A stretch of DNA of 64,000 nt from Brucella tritici (GTDB lineage: Bacteria > Pseudomonadota > Alphaproteobacteria > Rhizobiales > Rhizobiaceae), in NCBI RefSeq assembly GCF_008932295.1, contig NZ_WBWA01000005.1, forward strand, positions 124,001-188,000, read 5' to 3'. Positions 1 to 9,616 of this stretch are shown here, in pieces (positions within the stretch are counted from its first letter, which is position 1; the number at the start of each line of letters is the position of its first letter). A program made the position numbers and the translations under genes. The notes under the pieces are model-generated. The model had not been told where the DNA came from and ran no database searches. It saw nothing but the letters and a program-made list of their open reading frames with translations.

Positions 1-506
<506 letters not shown>

Positions 507-525
507 TCCTGCCGATTCCATTGAG

Positions 526-561
526 AAATTACGGCTCCGGTTCATGCCGGGGCCGTAATTT
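526..561 (+). terminator. Hairpin after ppiB, probable terminator
   Basis: A 15-bp stem (526-540 with 547-561, one G-U pair) closes the loop TTCATG about 20 bases after the ppiB stop and runs into the T-rich AATTTGTTT. It is a good intrinsic terminator that separates ppiB from queA. Confidence 0.75.
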
Positions 562-626
562 GTTTACCGCATTTCCGAACGCAAAACCGCTTCGCACTTT
601 TGCTGGAAATGCTTTAGAGGTTCATA

Positions 627-1718
627 ATGCGTGTTGATCTTTTCGATTTCGATTTGCCGGATGAGAGCATTGCTCTGCGCCCGACGGAGCCGCGTGACCA
701 CGCAAGGCTGTTGCGTGTCCGTCCCGGCCAGCCATTCGAAGATCGACAGGTATTCGAATTGCCCGATCTGTTGCAGCCGGGCGATGCGCTTGTCTTCAAT
801 GATACCAAGGTAATACCCGCGCAGCTTGAAGGCATGCGTGAGCGCGACGGCAATATTTCGCAGGTCAGCGCTACGCTGCATATGCGCGCCGGTCCGGATC
901 GCTGGAAAGCATTTCTGCGTCCGGGCAAGCGCGTAAAGGAAGGCGACCGCATTCGTTTCGGCCATTCCGGTTCAAGCTGCTTCCTTGGTACACTTGATGC
1001 CACCGTGGCGGAAAAGGGCGATGCGGGCGAAGCGCTTCTCGTGTTCGATCTATCTGGCGCCATGCTGGACGAGGCCATTGCATCGGTCGGGCACATTCCC
1101 CTGCCACCCTATATCGCGTCGAAGCGCGCCGAAGACGAGCGCGACCGCAAGGACTACCAGACGGTCTATGCCCGCGAGGAAGGCGCTGTCGCGGCTCCCA
1201 CTGCCGGATTGCATTTCACGCCCGACCTTCTGGAAAAGATCAAGGCCAAAGGCGTTGAAGAACATTTCGTAACGCTGCATGTGGGGGCAGGGACATTCCT
1301 GCCGGTCAAGGCCGATGACACCACCGACCACAAGATGCATTCGGAAATCGGATATGTGTCACAGCGGACTGCCTATGCGCTCAATGCCGTGCATGAGCGG
1401 GGCGGCAGGATCATCTGTGTCGGCACGACATCGCTGCGCCTGATCGAAAGTGCTGCGGGCGAAGATGGCATCATCCGTCCATGGTCTGGCGCGACCGACA
1501 TCTTCATCACGCCGGGCTACAAGTTCCGTGCGGTCGATCTGCTGATGACCAACTTCCATTTGCCGCGCTCGACGCTGTTCATGCTCGTATCGGCCTTCAG
1601 CGGTCTCGACACGATGCGCGCCGCCTATGACCATGCCATCCGCAACGGCTATCGCTTTTATTCCTATGGTGACGGCAGCTTGCTTGAGCGAGCCGACAAA
1701 GTTAAAGACACCGCATGA
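627..1718 (+). CDS. queA: S-adenosylmethionine:tRNA ribosyltransferase-isomerase
   Basis: QueA (363 residues) transfers and isomerises the ribosyl part of SAM onto preQ1-modified tRNA to give epoxyqueuosine, the second-last step of queuosine synthesis in the cytoplasm. The N-terminal [15 protein letters not shown] motif, the [13 protein letters not shown] segment, PTAGLHF around residue 190, HVGAGTF and the C-terminal MLVSAFSG block are all typical of the family, and the length is normal. The TGA overlaps the ATG of tgt (1715-1718), so the two queuosine genes are translationally coupled. Confidence 0.97.
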   Translation: MRVDLFDFDLPDESIALRPTEPRDHARLLRVRPGQPFEDRQVFELPDLLQPGDALVFNDTKVIPAQLEGMRERDGNISQVSATLHMRAGPDRWKAFLRPGKRVKEGDRIRFGHSGSSCFLGTLDATVAEKGDAGEALLVFDLSGAMLDEAIASVGHIPLPPYIASKRAEDERDRKDYQTVYAREEGAVAAPTAGLHFTPDLLEKIKAKGVEEHFVTLHVGAGTFLPVKADDTTDHKMHSEIGYVSQRTAYALNAVHERGGRIICVGTTSLRLIESAAGEDGIIRPWSGATDIFITPGYKFRAVDLLMTNFHLPRSTLFMLVSAFSGLDTMRAAYDHAIRNGYRFYSYGDGSLLERADKVKDTA

Positions 1719-2866
1719 CACTGGAAAACCTAAAGACAAGCGAAAACTTCGAATTCAAAGTGCTGGCAACCGACGGCGCTGCTCGTCAGGGCGAGATTTC
1801 CATGCCGCGCGGCGTGGTGCGTACGCCTGCCTTCATGCCGGTCGGCACGGCCGGCACGGTCAAGGCCATGTATATGGACCAGGTGAAAGAGCTTGGAGCC
1901 GACATTATCCTTGGCAATACCTATCACCTGATGCTGCGTCCCGGTGCCGAGCGTGTGGCGCGACTGGGTGGCCTGCATGAGTTCGGCGGCTGGAAAGGTC
2001 CGATCCTCACCGATTCCGGCGGTTTCCAGGTCATGTCGCTCGCGCAATTGCGCAAGCTCGACGAAAATGGCGTGACATTCCGATCGCATATCGATGGCAA
2101 ACCTTATGAAATGACGCCGGAGCGATCCATCGAGATTCAGGGGCTGCTCGATAGCGATATCCAGATGCAGCTCGATGAATGCGTGGCGCTGCCTTCACCG
2201 GAAAAGAACACCGAGCGCGCAATGGAATTGTCGCTGCGCTGGGCCGAGCGCTGCAAGGTCGCCTTCGGCAATCAGCCGGGCAAGGCGATGTTCGGCATCG
2301 TGCAGGGCGGCGACGTTGCACGCCTGCGCGAAAAATCGGCGGAAGCGCTGAAGGCAATGGACCTCAAGGGCTATTCGGTCGGTGGGCTTGCGGTCGGCGA
2401 GCCGCAGCAGGTCATGCTCGACATGCTGGAAGTGGTCTGCCCGATCCTGCCATCGGAAAAGCCGCGTTACCTGATGGGCGTCGGCACGCCGGACGATATT
2501 TTGAAGTCCGTAGCGCGCGGGATCGACATGTTCGATTGCGTGATGCCAACACGTGCAGGTCGTCATGGCCTCGCTTTCACGCGCTTTGGCAAAGTGAACC
2601 TGCGCAATGCGCGCCATGCAGACGATCATCGTCCGCTCGATCCGGAATCGGATTGCCCGGCATCGCGCGACTATAGCCGCGCCTATCTGCATCATCTGGT
2701 AAAATCCGGTGAAGCGCTCGGCGCCATGCTCCTGACCTGGAACAACCTGGCTTATTATCAGTATCTGATGAAGGGCATCCGCGCATCGATTGCCGATGGG
2801 CGCTTTGGCGAATTTTCCGCCGAAACCTCGGAAGGCTGGGCGAGGGGCGATATAGCCCCGCTCTGA
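1715..2866 (+). CDS. tgt: tRNA-guanine transglycosylase (zinc site degenerate)
   Basis: Tgt (383 residues) exchanges guanine 34 of GUN-anticodon tRNAs for preQ1. The catalytic block DSGGFQVMS carries the general acid/base Asp100, and the nucleophile Asp274 sits in [10 protein letters not shown]. The GIVQGG base-binding loop and the GVGTPDD motif are present. Odd point: the C-terminal zinc site (Cys-x-Cys-x-x-Cys plus a later His in the Zymomonas enzyme) reads S312-D-C314-P-A-S317 with N343 at the His position, so only one of four ligands remains. Overlapping start with queA suggests co-translation. Function is secure, zinc binding is doubtful. Confidence 0.96.
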   Translation: MTLENLKTSENFEFKVLATDGAARQGEISMPRGVVRTPAFMPVGTAGTVKAMYMDQVKELGADIILGNTYHLMLRPGAERVARLGGLHEFGGWKGPILTDSGGFQVMSLAQLRKLDENGVTFRSHIDGKPYEMTPERSIEIQGLLDSDIQMQLDECVALPSPEKNTERAMELSLRWAERCKVAFGNQPGKAMFGIVQGGDVARLREKSAEALKAMDLKGYSVGGLAVGEPQQVMLDMLEVVCPILPSEKPRYLMGVGTPDDILKSVARGIDMFDCVMPTRAGRHGLAFTRFGKVNLRNARHADDHRPLDPESDCPASRDYSRAYLHHLVKSGEALGAMLLTWNNLAYYQYLMKGIRASIADGRFGEFSAETSEGWARGDIAPL

Positions 2867-2885
2867 TTCGCGAACCACCAGAATG

Positions 2886-2909
2886 AAGGGGCGCTCGGCG
2901 CCCTTTTTT
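2886..2909 (+). terminator. Intrinsic terminator of queA-tgt
   Basis: GGGCGC-TCG-GCGCCC stem (2889-2903) followed by six T. It ends the rightward queA-tgt unit just before the 3' end of the convergent TetR-family gene. Confidence 0.9.
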
Positions 2910-2919
2910 CTTATAGCTG

Positions 2920-3465
2920 TCAGTTTTCTGTCAGCATGTTTTCCAGACGGACGAGAACAGCGCGCTGTTCCTCATCGTTCAAAATTTCACATTCCATCAA
3001 TTTGGAGCATTCGAGACCTGCGACGGCCAGATAGACAATAAGCGCCGTATCGGGATCGGTTGTGTCCTTGATCATGCGATCAAGAAGAGCCCTGTGATAC
3101 TGCCGAACCGGCACCATGAAACCCGGATCTTCGGCAAGCGCGGCAAGGACACCACAAGCTGGCGGCTCATCATCGGCCTGAACCCGGTAAACATCGAGAA
3201 AAGCCCGCGCGACACGGTTTTCATCGCCTTTCTGGAGTGTTTCCTGAACCTCCATGGCGTGTTCGTGCTCTTTCATATATTCTTCGACCACCGCTTCGAG
3301 TAGCTTGGCCTTTGTCGGAAAAGAATAAAGCAGTCCGCCTTTTGAAAGCCCGGCTCGGGCTGCTACGGCATCGAGAGAGAGGTGGGCGGGTCCGATCTCA
3401 CGGGCAAGCTCGGTAGCAGCGCGCAGAATACGTTCGCGCGACGAGACTTTCTTTTTTGTTAGCAA
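2920..3465 (-). CDS. TetR/AcrR-family repressor of the adjacent RND pump
   Basis: A 181-residue TetR-type protein. The N-terminal helix-turn-helix (SSRERILRAATELAREIG ... LSLDAVAARAGLSKGGLLYSFPTKAKLLE) is canonical and is followed by a helical ligand-binding domain. An upstream in-frame ATG exists at 3537, but translation from there would run across the operator palindrome. The TTG at 3465 has GGAG 11 bases upstream and gives a normal N-terminus, so I prefer it. It is divergent from the adaptor-RND pair, the usual layout for a local pump repressor that is released by a pump substrate. Which compound it senses cannot be read from the sequence. Confidence 0.85.
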   Translation of the reverse strand: MLTKKKVSSRERILRAATELAREIGPAHLSLDAVAARAGLSKGGLLYSFPTKAKLLEAVVEEYMKEHEHAMEVQETLQKGDENRVARAFLDVYRVQADDEPPACGVLAALAEDPGFMVPVRQYHRALLDRMIKDTTDPDTALIVYLAVAGLECSKLMECEILNDEEQRAVLVRLENMLTEN

Positions 3466-3494
3466 CTTACTGGTGTCTCCTGACAGTTCGTGTG

Positions 3495-3524
3495 TTGACA
3501 ATACCGTCCAGACGGTACAGTTAT
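3495..3524 (+). promoter_or_regulatory. Promoter and TetR-type operator for the RND pump
   Basis: A perfect -35 box TTGACA (3495-3500) is followed by a perfect inverted repeat TACCGTC-CA-GACGGTA (3502-3517). A weaker -10 region (AGTTAT, 3519-3524) lies 18 bases after the -35 box. The palindrome fills the spacer, so a bound dimer would block RNA polymerase. The same site could also repress the leftward tetR transcript. Confidence 0.7.
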
Positions 3525-3638
3525 TCGCCACTTTCATACAAGTAAAATACGCGCGACCTTTGCGTGAATGCGAAAGAAGGCGCCGCGGCCAATCCCCCAA
3601 CCCTGATCAATCAGGGAGCCATCTGGAGTGCATCCGCA

Positions 3639-4823
3639 ATGATCAAGCGCCTTATTCTGGCAATAATATTTCTCGTGATCGTCGTTGGAGGCCTCGTTGG
3701 CTTTAACCTGTTCCGATCACAGGCGATCAAAGATTTCTTCGCCAACATGCAGCAGCCCGCCCAGACGGTTTCGACCGTTACGGTGGAGCCGGGCGTGTGG
3801 AAGCCGGGTGTGGAAGCCATCGGCACAGCCAACGCGCTCAACGGCGTCGATCTGACCGTGCAGCTTGACGGCCTCGTGCAGAAGATCAACTTCAAGGCCA
3901 ATCAGGACGTCAAGGAAGGCGACCTGCTGCTTCAGCTCGAAGACAGTATTCAGAAGGCCGACCTCGCAGCCGCCGAAGCTGAAGCCGTTCTTGCCCAGCA
4001 GAATCTGAAGCGTGCCGATACGCTGCGCACGCGCGGCGTCGGTGCGGTTTCGAACGTGGACACGACCGCTTCGGTTGCCAATGCTGCTGCTGCAAATGTG
4101 GAGAAGATGCGCGCTACGCTGGCGCAGAAGTCCGTTAAGGCTCCGTTCTCTGGTGTTATCGGCATTTCCAAGGTCGATCTCGGTCAGTATCTGACACCCG
4201 GCACGGTCATCGCCACGCTGCAGAACACCGACGTGATGCGTATCGACTTCACCGTCCCCGAACAGTCGCTGTCTTCGATGAAGCTTGGACAGAACGTCAA
4301 GGTCGGATCGACTGCGGAAGCACTCGACTTCACCGGCACTATTGTCGGTATAGACCCGAAGATCGACCCGACGACACGTCTCGTCTCGGTGCGCGCTGAA
4401 GTTCAGAACCCGGATCACAAACTGACCCCCGGCCAGTTCGTGCAGGTTCGCGTCGAGCTGCCGGAAGAAGAGAATGTTATCGCTCTTCCGCAGACCACGA
4501 TTATCTCCAGCCTTTACGGCGACTATGTCTACGCAGTTCGTCCGGAACAGAAGCAGGAAGGCGCGAAGGCCGCCGAAGGCGACAACGCCGCCAAGGCTCC
4601 TGCAGCCGATGCCAAGCCGGAAGAGGGCGAAAAGCAGGTCGCGCAGCAGGTCTTCATCAAGCTTGGACGCCGTTATTCCGGTCTTGTCGAAGTGACGAGC
4701 GGCCTCAAGGCTGGCGACATCATCATCACGGCAGGCCAGAACCGGCTTTCGCCCGGTGTTCCGGTGAAAATCGACAACACCGTTAATCCGATTCCTGCCG
4801 GCCAACCGGCTGACAAGCAATAG
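3639..4823 (+). CDS. RND efflux periplasmic adaptor (membrane fusion protein)
   Basis: A 394-residue HlyD/AcrA-like adaptor that links an inner-membrane RND pump to an outer-membrane channel. The start at 3639 has GGAG 10 bases upstream and gives a single N-terminal membrane anchor (LILAIIFLVIVVGGLVGFNL); an earlier in-frame ATG at 3564 would put 25 polar residues ahead of it. The barrel-sandwich lipoyl half (DLTVQLDGLVQKINF), the coiled-coil hairpin around residues 95-145 and the second lipoyl half (VKAPFSGVIGISKVDLGQYL) are clear. An Ala/Glu/Lys-rich insert near residues 310-340 interrupts the membrane-proximal domain. Lies 9 bases upstream of the pump gene. Confidence 0.93.
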   Translation: MIKRLILAIIFLVIVVGGLVGFNLFRSQAIKDFFANMQQPAQTVSTVTVEPGVWKPGVEAIGTANALNGVDLTVQLDGLVQKINFKANQDVKEGDLLLQLEDSIQKADLAAAEAEAVLAQQNLKRADTLRTRGVGAVSNVDTTASVANAAAANVEKMRATLAQKSVKAPFSGVIGISKVDLGQYLTPGTVIATLQNTDVMRIDFTVPEQSLSSMKLGQNVKVGSTAEALDFTGTIVGIDPKIDPTTRLVSVRAEVQNPDHKLTPGQFVQVRVELPEEENVIALPQTTIISSLYGDYVYAVRPEQKQEGAKAAEGDNAAKAPAADAKPEEGEKQVAQQVFIKLGRRYSGLVEVTSGLKAGDIIITAGQNRLSPGVPVKIDNTVNPIPAGQPADKQ

Positions 4824-4832
4824 GCGATCCCG

Positions 4833-7800
4833 ATGAGCTTTTCCGATATTTTCATCCGGCGCCCCGTGCTTGCCACGGTGGTCGCCCTCATGATCATTCT
4901 GTTGGGCCTTCAGGGTATCGCGCAGCTGACGGTGCGCGAGTATCCGAAGGTCGACGAAACCGTCATTACGGTCACGACGAACTATGCCGGTGCGAGTGCC
5001 GATCTCATTCAGGGCTTCATCACTGCACCGATCGCCGAAGCGGTCGCAACCACAGAGAACATCGACTATGTGACGTCTTCGAGCCGTCCGTCTTCGAGCA
5101 CGGTGACCGTGCAGATGAAGCTCGGCGCAAACCCGGACGCGGCGCTGACGGAAGTCATTGCCAAGGTCAATCAGGTTCGCGGCGACCTGCCGGACGAATC
5201 CGACGATCCGGTCATCGTCAAGGGAACGGGCCAGAACTTCGCTACCATGTATCTGGCAGCGCAGAACCCGAACATGACGAGCGAACAGATCACCGAATAT
5301 CTGGAGCGCGTTATCCAGCCGCGCATGTCCACCATTCAGGGCGTTGCAAAGGCTGAAATTCTGGGCGGTCAGGTCTATTCGATGCGCGTCTGGCTAGACC
5401 CGATCCAGCTTGCGGCCCGCCAGATCACGGCGCCGGAAGTTCTGGCGGCAATCAAGGCCTCCAACTTCCTGTCGGCTCCGGGCACGACGAAGAACGAATA
5501 TGTGGCATCCTCAATCACACTGAAGTCGACCTTGCAGACCCCGGAAGCCTTCGGCGCCATGCCGATCAAGGCTTCGGGAGACGACGTCGTTCGTCTGCGT
5601 GATGTGGCCCGCGTCGAACTCGCGGCAAAAAGCACGGACACCATCGTTTCGTTCAACGGTTCAGCGGGTACCTTCCTCGGCGTCTTCCCGACACCGGCGG
5701 CAAACCCCATCGACATGGCGGCTGCCGTCCGCAAGGAACTGCCGTCTATCCAGGCATCGCTGCCGGAAGGCATGTCACTTGTTCTCGTCTATGACGCGAC
5801 CGAGCAGATCAGCTCTTCGATCAAGGAAGTCTTCACGACCATCGGCGAAGCCGTGGCTATCGTCATTCTGGTCATCATTGTCTTCCTTGGGTCGTTCCGC
5901 TCGGTGTTGATTCCGATTGTCACGATCCCGATCTCGCTGATCGGCGTGTGTTTCTTCCTTTATGTGCTTGGGTTCTCGATCAATCTGTTGTCGCTGCTCG
6001 CCATGGTTCTTGCCATCGGCCTTGTGGTCGATGACGCTATCGTGGTTCTGGAGAATATCCACCGGCATATCGAAGAGGGCTTGCGCCCCATGGATGCCGC
6101 GTTCAAGGGCATGAAGGAAATCACCGGCTCGATCATCGCCATGACGATCACGCTGGCGGCGGTGTTCGCGCCGCTCGGCTTTACGGGCGGCCTGACGGGC
6201 GCTCTGTTCCGCGAATTCGCCTTCACGCTTGCCGGTGCCGTCATCATTTCTGGTATTGCCGCCTTGACGGTTTCGCCGATGATGTGCGCGCGCATGCTCA
6301 AGCATGGCGACCAGACGCGGTTCCAGAAGTTCATCGACCGGACCTTCTCGCGCTTCGAGAAGTGGTATCACCGTCGCGTTTCCAATTCGCTCAACTATCG
6401 CGGCATCACGCTGATGATCGTTGTAGCGTTGATGGGGCTAACGGGATTCCTGTTCATGAACACGTCGAGCGAACTGGCACCGGAAGAAGATTCCGGCGCA
6501 CTGTTCTCGATGTTCCAGGCTCCGCAATATGCTACCTCGGCCTATACCAATCTCTACGCCGAACAGATCGACGAACTGACCAAGGATCTTCCCGAACTGA
6601 AGACCCGCTTCCAGATCGTCGGTATGGACGGCGGCACGACGTCGGGTATCGCGCTGTGGGTTCTGAAGGACTGGAACGAGCGTACCCGTTCGCAGAAGCA
6701 GATTCAGGAAGACCTGACCGCACGTATCTCCAAGGTCGCAGGTGTGCAGGCTTTCATCTTCGCACCTCCGTCCCTGCCGGGAACGGGCGGCGGCCTGCCG
6801 ATCTCGATTGCCCTGCAATCGACAGGCCCGGCAGATCAGGTCTTCGCACTGGCTGAAGAAATCAAGAACGAAGCGCAGGCTTCAGGCCAGTACATCATTG
6901 TGCAGAATTCGCTTTCCTTCAACGCACCGCAGATCACGATCACAATCGACCGTGACCGCGCGGCGACGCTGGGCGTGCAGATCAGCGATATCGGTTCGAC
7001 ACTTGGCCTTTTGACCGGTGGCGCATCGGTCGCGAAGTTCGACCGCGATTCGAACAGTTATGACATCATCACGCAGGTGCCCGATGCATATCGTTCGAAC
7101 CCGGAAAAGCTCGGCGATTTCTATGTGCGCAGCGTTTCCGGTTCGATGATTCCGCTGTCGTCGGTCATCACGATCAACCAGAACGCATCACCTGCGGCGA
7201 TCGAGCAGTTCAATCAGTTGAACTCGGCAACGATTTCAGCCTTGCCGCTGCCGGGCGTCACAACCGGGCAGGGCCTGCAAACTCTGGTTGATCTGGCCAA
7301 ATCCAAGATGCCGGAAGGCTTCTTCCTGGATTATTCCGGCCAGTCGCGTCTGGAAGTGGAGCAGGGCAACACGATCCTGATCGCCTTCGGCCTCGCCGTC
7401 ATCGTGATCTATCTCGTGCTTGCGGCACAGTTTGAAAGCTTCCGCGATCCGTTCATCATCATGATGTCGGTTCCGCTGTCGATCTTCGGTGCCATTGTGC
7501 CGCTGAATATCGGTCTCGGTACGCTCAACATCTATACGCAGGTCGGTCTCATCACCCTTGTCGGGCTGATTACCAAGCACGGTATTCTGATGGTGGAATT
7601 CGCCAACCAGCAACGCCGCCTGCATGGTCTTTCGCGTCGGGACGCGATTATCGTCGCGGCTGAAACCCGCCTGCGTCCGATCCTGATGACCACCGCCGCC
7701 ATGGCGCTTGGCGTTGTGCCGCTGATCATCGCGACCGGCGCCGGTGCAGCCGCTCGTTACTCGATGGGTCTGGTGATCTTCACCGGTATCGTGATCGGCA

Positions 7801-7922
7801 CGATCTTCACGCTGTTCGTGGTGCCGATGTTCTATACCTTCATCGCCAAGAAGGATGTGGAAGGCGAATATGTTGCGTCACCGGATGAAGGCGGCGAACC
7901 GGCTCCAGCGCAACATCACTGA
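4833..7922 (+). CDS. RND-family multidrug efflux pump, inner-membrane transporter
   Basis: A 1029-residue HAE1-type RND pump with the usual 12 membrane helices and two large periplasmic loops. The N-terminus FIRRPVLATVVALMIILLG is typical. The proton-relay aspartates D400-D401 lie in helix 4 (AIGLVVDDAIVVLENI), and GLITKHGILMVEFAN marks the second half. Together with the preceding adaptor it forms two parts of a drug/proton antiporter; no outer-membrane channel gene is next to it, so it probably borrows a TolC-like protein. The single operon is probably controlled by the divergent TetR protein. The pair resembles Bep/Mex pumps of Brucella and Pseudomonas, but I do not assign a symbol. Confidence 0.95.
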   Translation: MSFSDIFIRRPVLATVVALMIILLGLQGIAQLTVREYPKVDETVITVTTNYAGASADLIQGFITAPIAEAVATTENIDYVTSSSRPSSSTVTVQMKLGANPDAALTEVIAKVNQVRGDLPDESDDPVIVKGTGQNFATMYLAAQNPNMTSEQITEYLERVIQPRMSTIQGVAKAEILGGQVYSMRVWLDPIQLAARQITAPEVLAAIKASNFLSAPGTTKNEYVASSITLKSTLQTPEAFGAMPIKASGDDVVRLRDVARVELAAKSTDTIVSFNGSAGTFLGVFPTPAANPIDMAAAVRKELPSIQASLPEGMSLVLVYDATEQISSSIKEVFTTIGEAVAIVILVIIVFLGSFRSVLIPIVTIPISLIGVCFFLYVLGFSINLLSLLAMVLAIGLVVDDAIVVLENIHRHIEEGLRPMDAAFKGMKEITGSIIAMTITLAAVFAPLGFTGGLTGALFREFAFTLAGAVIISGIAALTVSPMMCARMLKHGDQTRFQKFIDRTFSRFEKWYHRRVSNSLNYRGITLMIVVALMGLTGFLFMNTSSELAPEEDSGALFSMFQAPQYATSAYTNLYAEQIDELTKDLPELKTRFQIVGMDGGTTSGIALWVLKDWNERTRSQKQIQEDLTARISKVAGVQAFIFAPPSLPGTGGGLPISIALQSTGPADQVFALAEEIKNEAQASGQYIIVQNSLSFNAPQITITIDRDRAATLGVQISDIGSTLGLLTGGASVAKFDRDSNSYDIITQVPDAYRSNPEKLGDFYVRSVSGSMIPLSSVITINQNASPAAIEQFNQLNSATISALPLPGVTTGQGLQTLVDLAKSKMPEGFFLDYSGQSRLEVEQGNTILIAFGLAVIVIYLVLAAQFESFRDPFIIMMSVPLSIFGAIVPLNIGLGTLNIYTQVGLITLVGLITKHGILMVEFANQQRRLHGLSRRDAIIVAAETRLRPILMTTAAMALGVVPLIIATGAGAAARYSMGLVIFTGIVIGTIFTLFVVPMFYTFIAKKDVEGEYVASPDEGGEPAPAQHH

Positions 7923-7943
7923 AACTTGCGTTGAACCAATGAC

Positions 7944-7975
7944 AAAGGGCGGCCTAGAAATAGGTCGCCCTTTTG
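7944..7975 (+). terminator. Intrinsic terminator of the RND operon
   Basis: GGGCGGCCT-AGAAAT-AGGTCGCCC stem (one G-U pair) followed by TTTTGATTTTT, 25 bases after the pump stop codon. Confidence 0.85.
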
Positions 7976-8023
7976 ATTTTTGCTAACGTTGCAAACGCTG
8001 CGTTCCAACCCATATGAGCCAGT

Positions 8024-9007
8024 ATGATACCCTTATCCGTTCTCGATCTTTCGCCCGTTCCCGAAGGTAGCGATGCAGCGCAATCGCTGCACAACACGCT
8101 GGAACTTGCGCAACATGCCGAACGGCTCGGCTTTCATCGTTACTGGCTTGCCGAACACCACAATATGCCGGGCATTGCCAGCGCTGCGACGTCCGTGGTC
8201 ATCGGTTACGTCGCCAACGGCACCTCAACGATCCGTGTCGGCGCGGGCGGCGTCATGCTGCCCAACCACGCACCTCTGGTGATTGCAGAACAGTTCGGCA
8301 CGCTGGCTTCCCTGTTTCCGGGGCGTATCGATCTCGGTCTTGGGCGCGCTCCGGGCACTGACCAGATCACCGCTCATGCGCTTCGTCGTAATCTCGACAG
8401 TGACGCCAATGCGTTTCCGCAGGATGTGGTCGAGTTACTGAACTATTTCAAACCCGCCGAACCGGGCCAGCGCGTGCGCGCCGTGCCGGGTGAGGGGTTG
8501 AATGTGCCTGTCTGGATTCTCGGTTCCAGCCTGTTCGGCGCGCAGCTTGCCGCCATGCTGGGACTGCCCTACGCTTTCGCCTCGCACTTCGCGCCTGCAG
8601 AGATGGAACGCGCCATCGCTCTTTATCGTGAGCGGTTCGAGCCATCCGAATATATGCAGAAGCCTTATGTGATGCTGGGCCTCAATGTGATTGCAGCGGA
8701 TACGGACGAAGAGGCGAACTACCTTTTCACCTCGCAGCTACAGGCTTTCGTCAACTTGCGCAGCGGTCGCCCCGGCAAGCTGCCTGCGCCAGTCGAAGGC
8801 TATATGGAGCGGCTTGATCCGGCAGCGCAGGCGCTCGTCCGTCAGATGCTGTCATGCCGTGTGGTCGGTGGACCGGAGACTGTTGCGAAGGGTATCAAGG
8901 CCTTTGCAGAGAGCACTGGCGCCGATGAACTGATGTTGACCGGCATGATCCACGATCACAAGAAGCGCCTGCATTCATACGAGATTGCAAGCCGATCAAT
9001 AGCCTGA
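8024..9007 (+). CDS. LLM-class flavin-dependent oxidoreductase (luciferase-like)
   Basis: A 327-residue bacterial-luciferase-like monooxygenase. The N-terminal [35 protein letters not shown] and [16 protein letters not shown] segments are the hallmark of the MsnO8-like subgroup, which uses reduced flavin (FMNH2 or F420-type chemistry in relatives). [13 protein letters not shown] is another conserved block. The substrate cannot be inferred. The gene is monocistronic, and its last 12 bases overlap the 3' end of the convergent sortase gene. Confidence 0.9.
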   Translation: MIPLSVLDLSPVPEGSDAAQSLHNTLELAQHAERLGFHRYWLAEHHNMPGIASAATSVVIGYVANGTSTIRVGAGGVMLPNHAPLVIAEQFGTLASLFPGRIDLGLGRAPGTDQITAHALRRNLDSDANAFPQDVVELLNYFKPAEPGQRVRAVPGEGLNVPVWILGSSLFGAQLAAMLGLPYAFASHFAPAEMERAIALYRERFEPSEYMQKPYVMLGLNVIAADTDEEANYLFTSQLQAFVNLRSGRPGKLPAPVEGYMERLDPAAQALVRQMLSCRVVGGPETVAKGIKAFAESTGADELMLTGMIHDHKKRLHSYEIASRSIA

Positions 9008-9616
9008 CCGGCCGGTCTCCATATCGGCATAGACCAGATAGCGAAGCGGACCAGGTGTAATCGCATCGAATGGGTAGCAGGTTGCCAGCACAAGGTGGCG
9101 GCCTTCGCTATCCGGAACGATTTTCGCTTCATCCCACCGCGCCACGGTCATATGGCTGACGCGATAGGAAACCGTCTTTCCGTCGCTGCGGGTGACAAGT
9201 ATCTGGTCGTTCTTCTCGATATTCTTCAGAAATGCGAAATGCGTGTCGCGATGCGCGGCATAGACAGCCGTTCCCCGTTCGCCGGCCATCGGCGTATTGT
9301 CCAGATGGCCGGGACCGAAAGCCAATGCCTGTCCGCTGGCGCCTTTCAGGGCAATGGCTGATTCATTGAGCCTTGGGGCTTCGATGCGGGCAACCGGCCA
9401 TGTATCGGCCCAGTTCCAGGGTTTAACCGGAGCGCCCGTTTCAATGCTTTCCGAAAAGGCCGTTTCCAGCAGGATCTGAGCCGCAAACGCTTTCGCATGG
9501 ATCCAGATTCCCTGACCGGCAATTGCCATCCCCATCGCAATCAGCACCATGCCAAGCGCGGGGAGAAGGGAGCGCTTCAGCGCGCTCCCCGTAACAAGCT
9601 GATTGATAGGCATCAT
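8996..9616 (-). CDS. Class GN sortase
   Basis: A 206-residue sortase of the Gram-negative (class GN) type, a membrane-anchored cysteine transpeptidase. One N-terminal membrane helix (residues about 14-35) is followed by the beta-barrel. The catalytic His is in YAAHRDTHF, the catalytic Cys in [10 protein letters not shown] and the Arg in the following [11 protein letters not shown]. It starts at an ATG that overlaps the TGA of the upstream target gene (9613-9616) with AAGGAG ahead of it, so the enzyme and its single dedicated substrate are co-translated. Expected role: processing or anchoring of the neighbouring VIT/VWA protein at the cell envelope. Confidence 0.92.
   Translation of the reverse strand: MMPINQLVTGSALKRSLLPALGMVLIAMGMAIAGQGIWIHAKAFAAQILLETAFSESIETGAPVKPWNWADTWPVARIEAPRLNESAIALKGASGQALAFGPGHLDNTPMAGERGTAVYAAHRDTHFAFLKNIEKNDQILVTRSDGKTVSYRVSHMTVARWDEAKIVPDSEGRHLVLATCYPFDAITPGPLRYLVYADMETGRSGY

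Noticed and set aside
3466-3537. ATG at 3537 as the start of the TetR-family gene
   Set aside because: It would place the operator palindrome inside the coding region and has no better ribosome site than the TTG at 3465.
3717-4820. A 367-codon leftward open frame antisense to the efflux adaptor
   Set aside because: Runs against a clear adaptor gene, no start signal, no domain.
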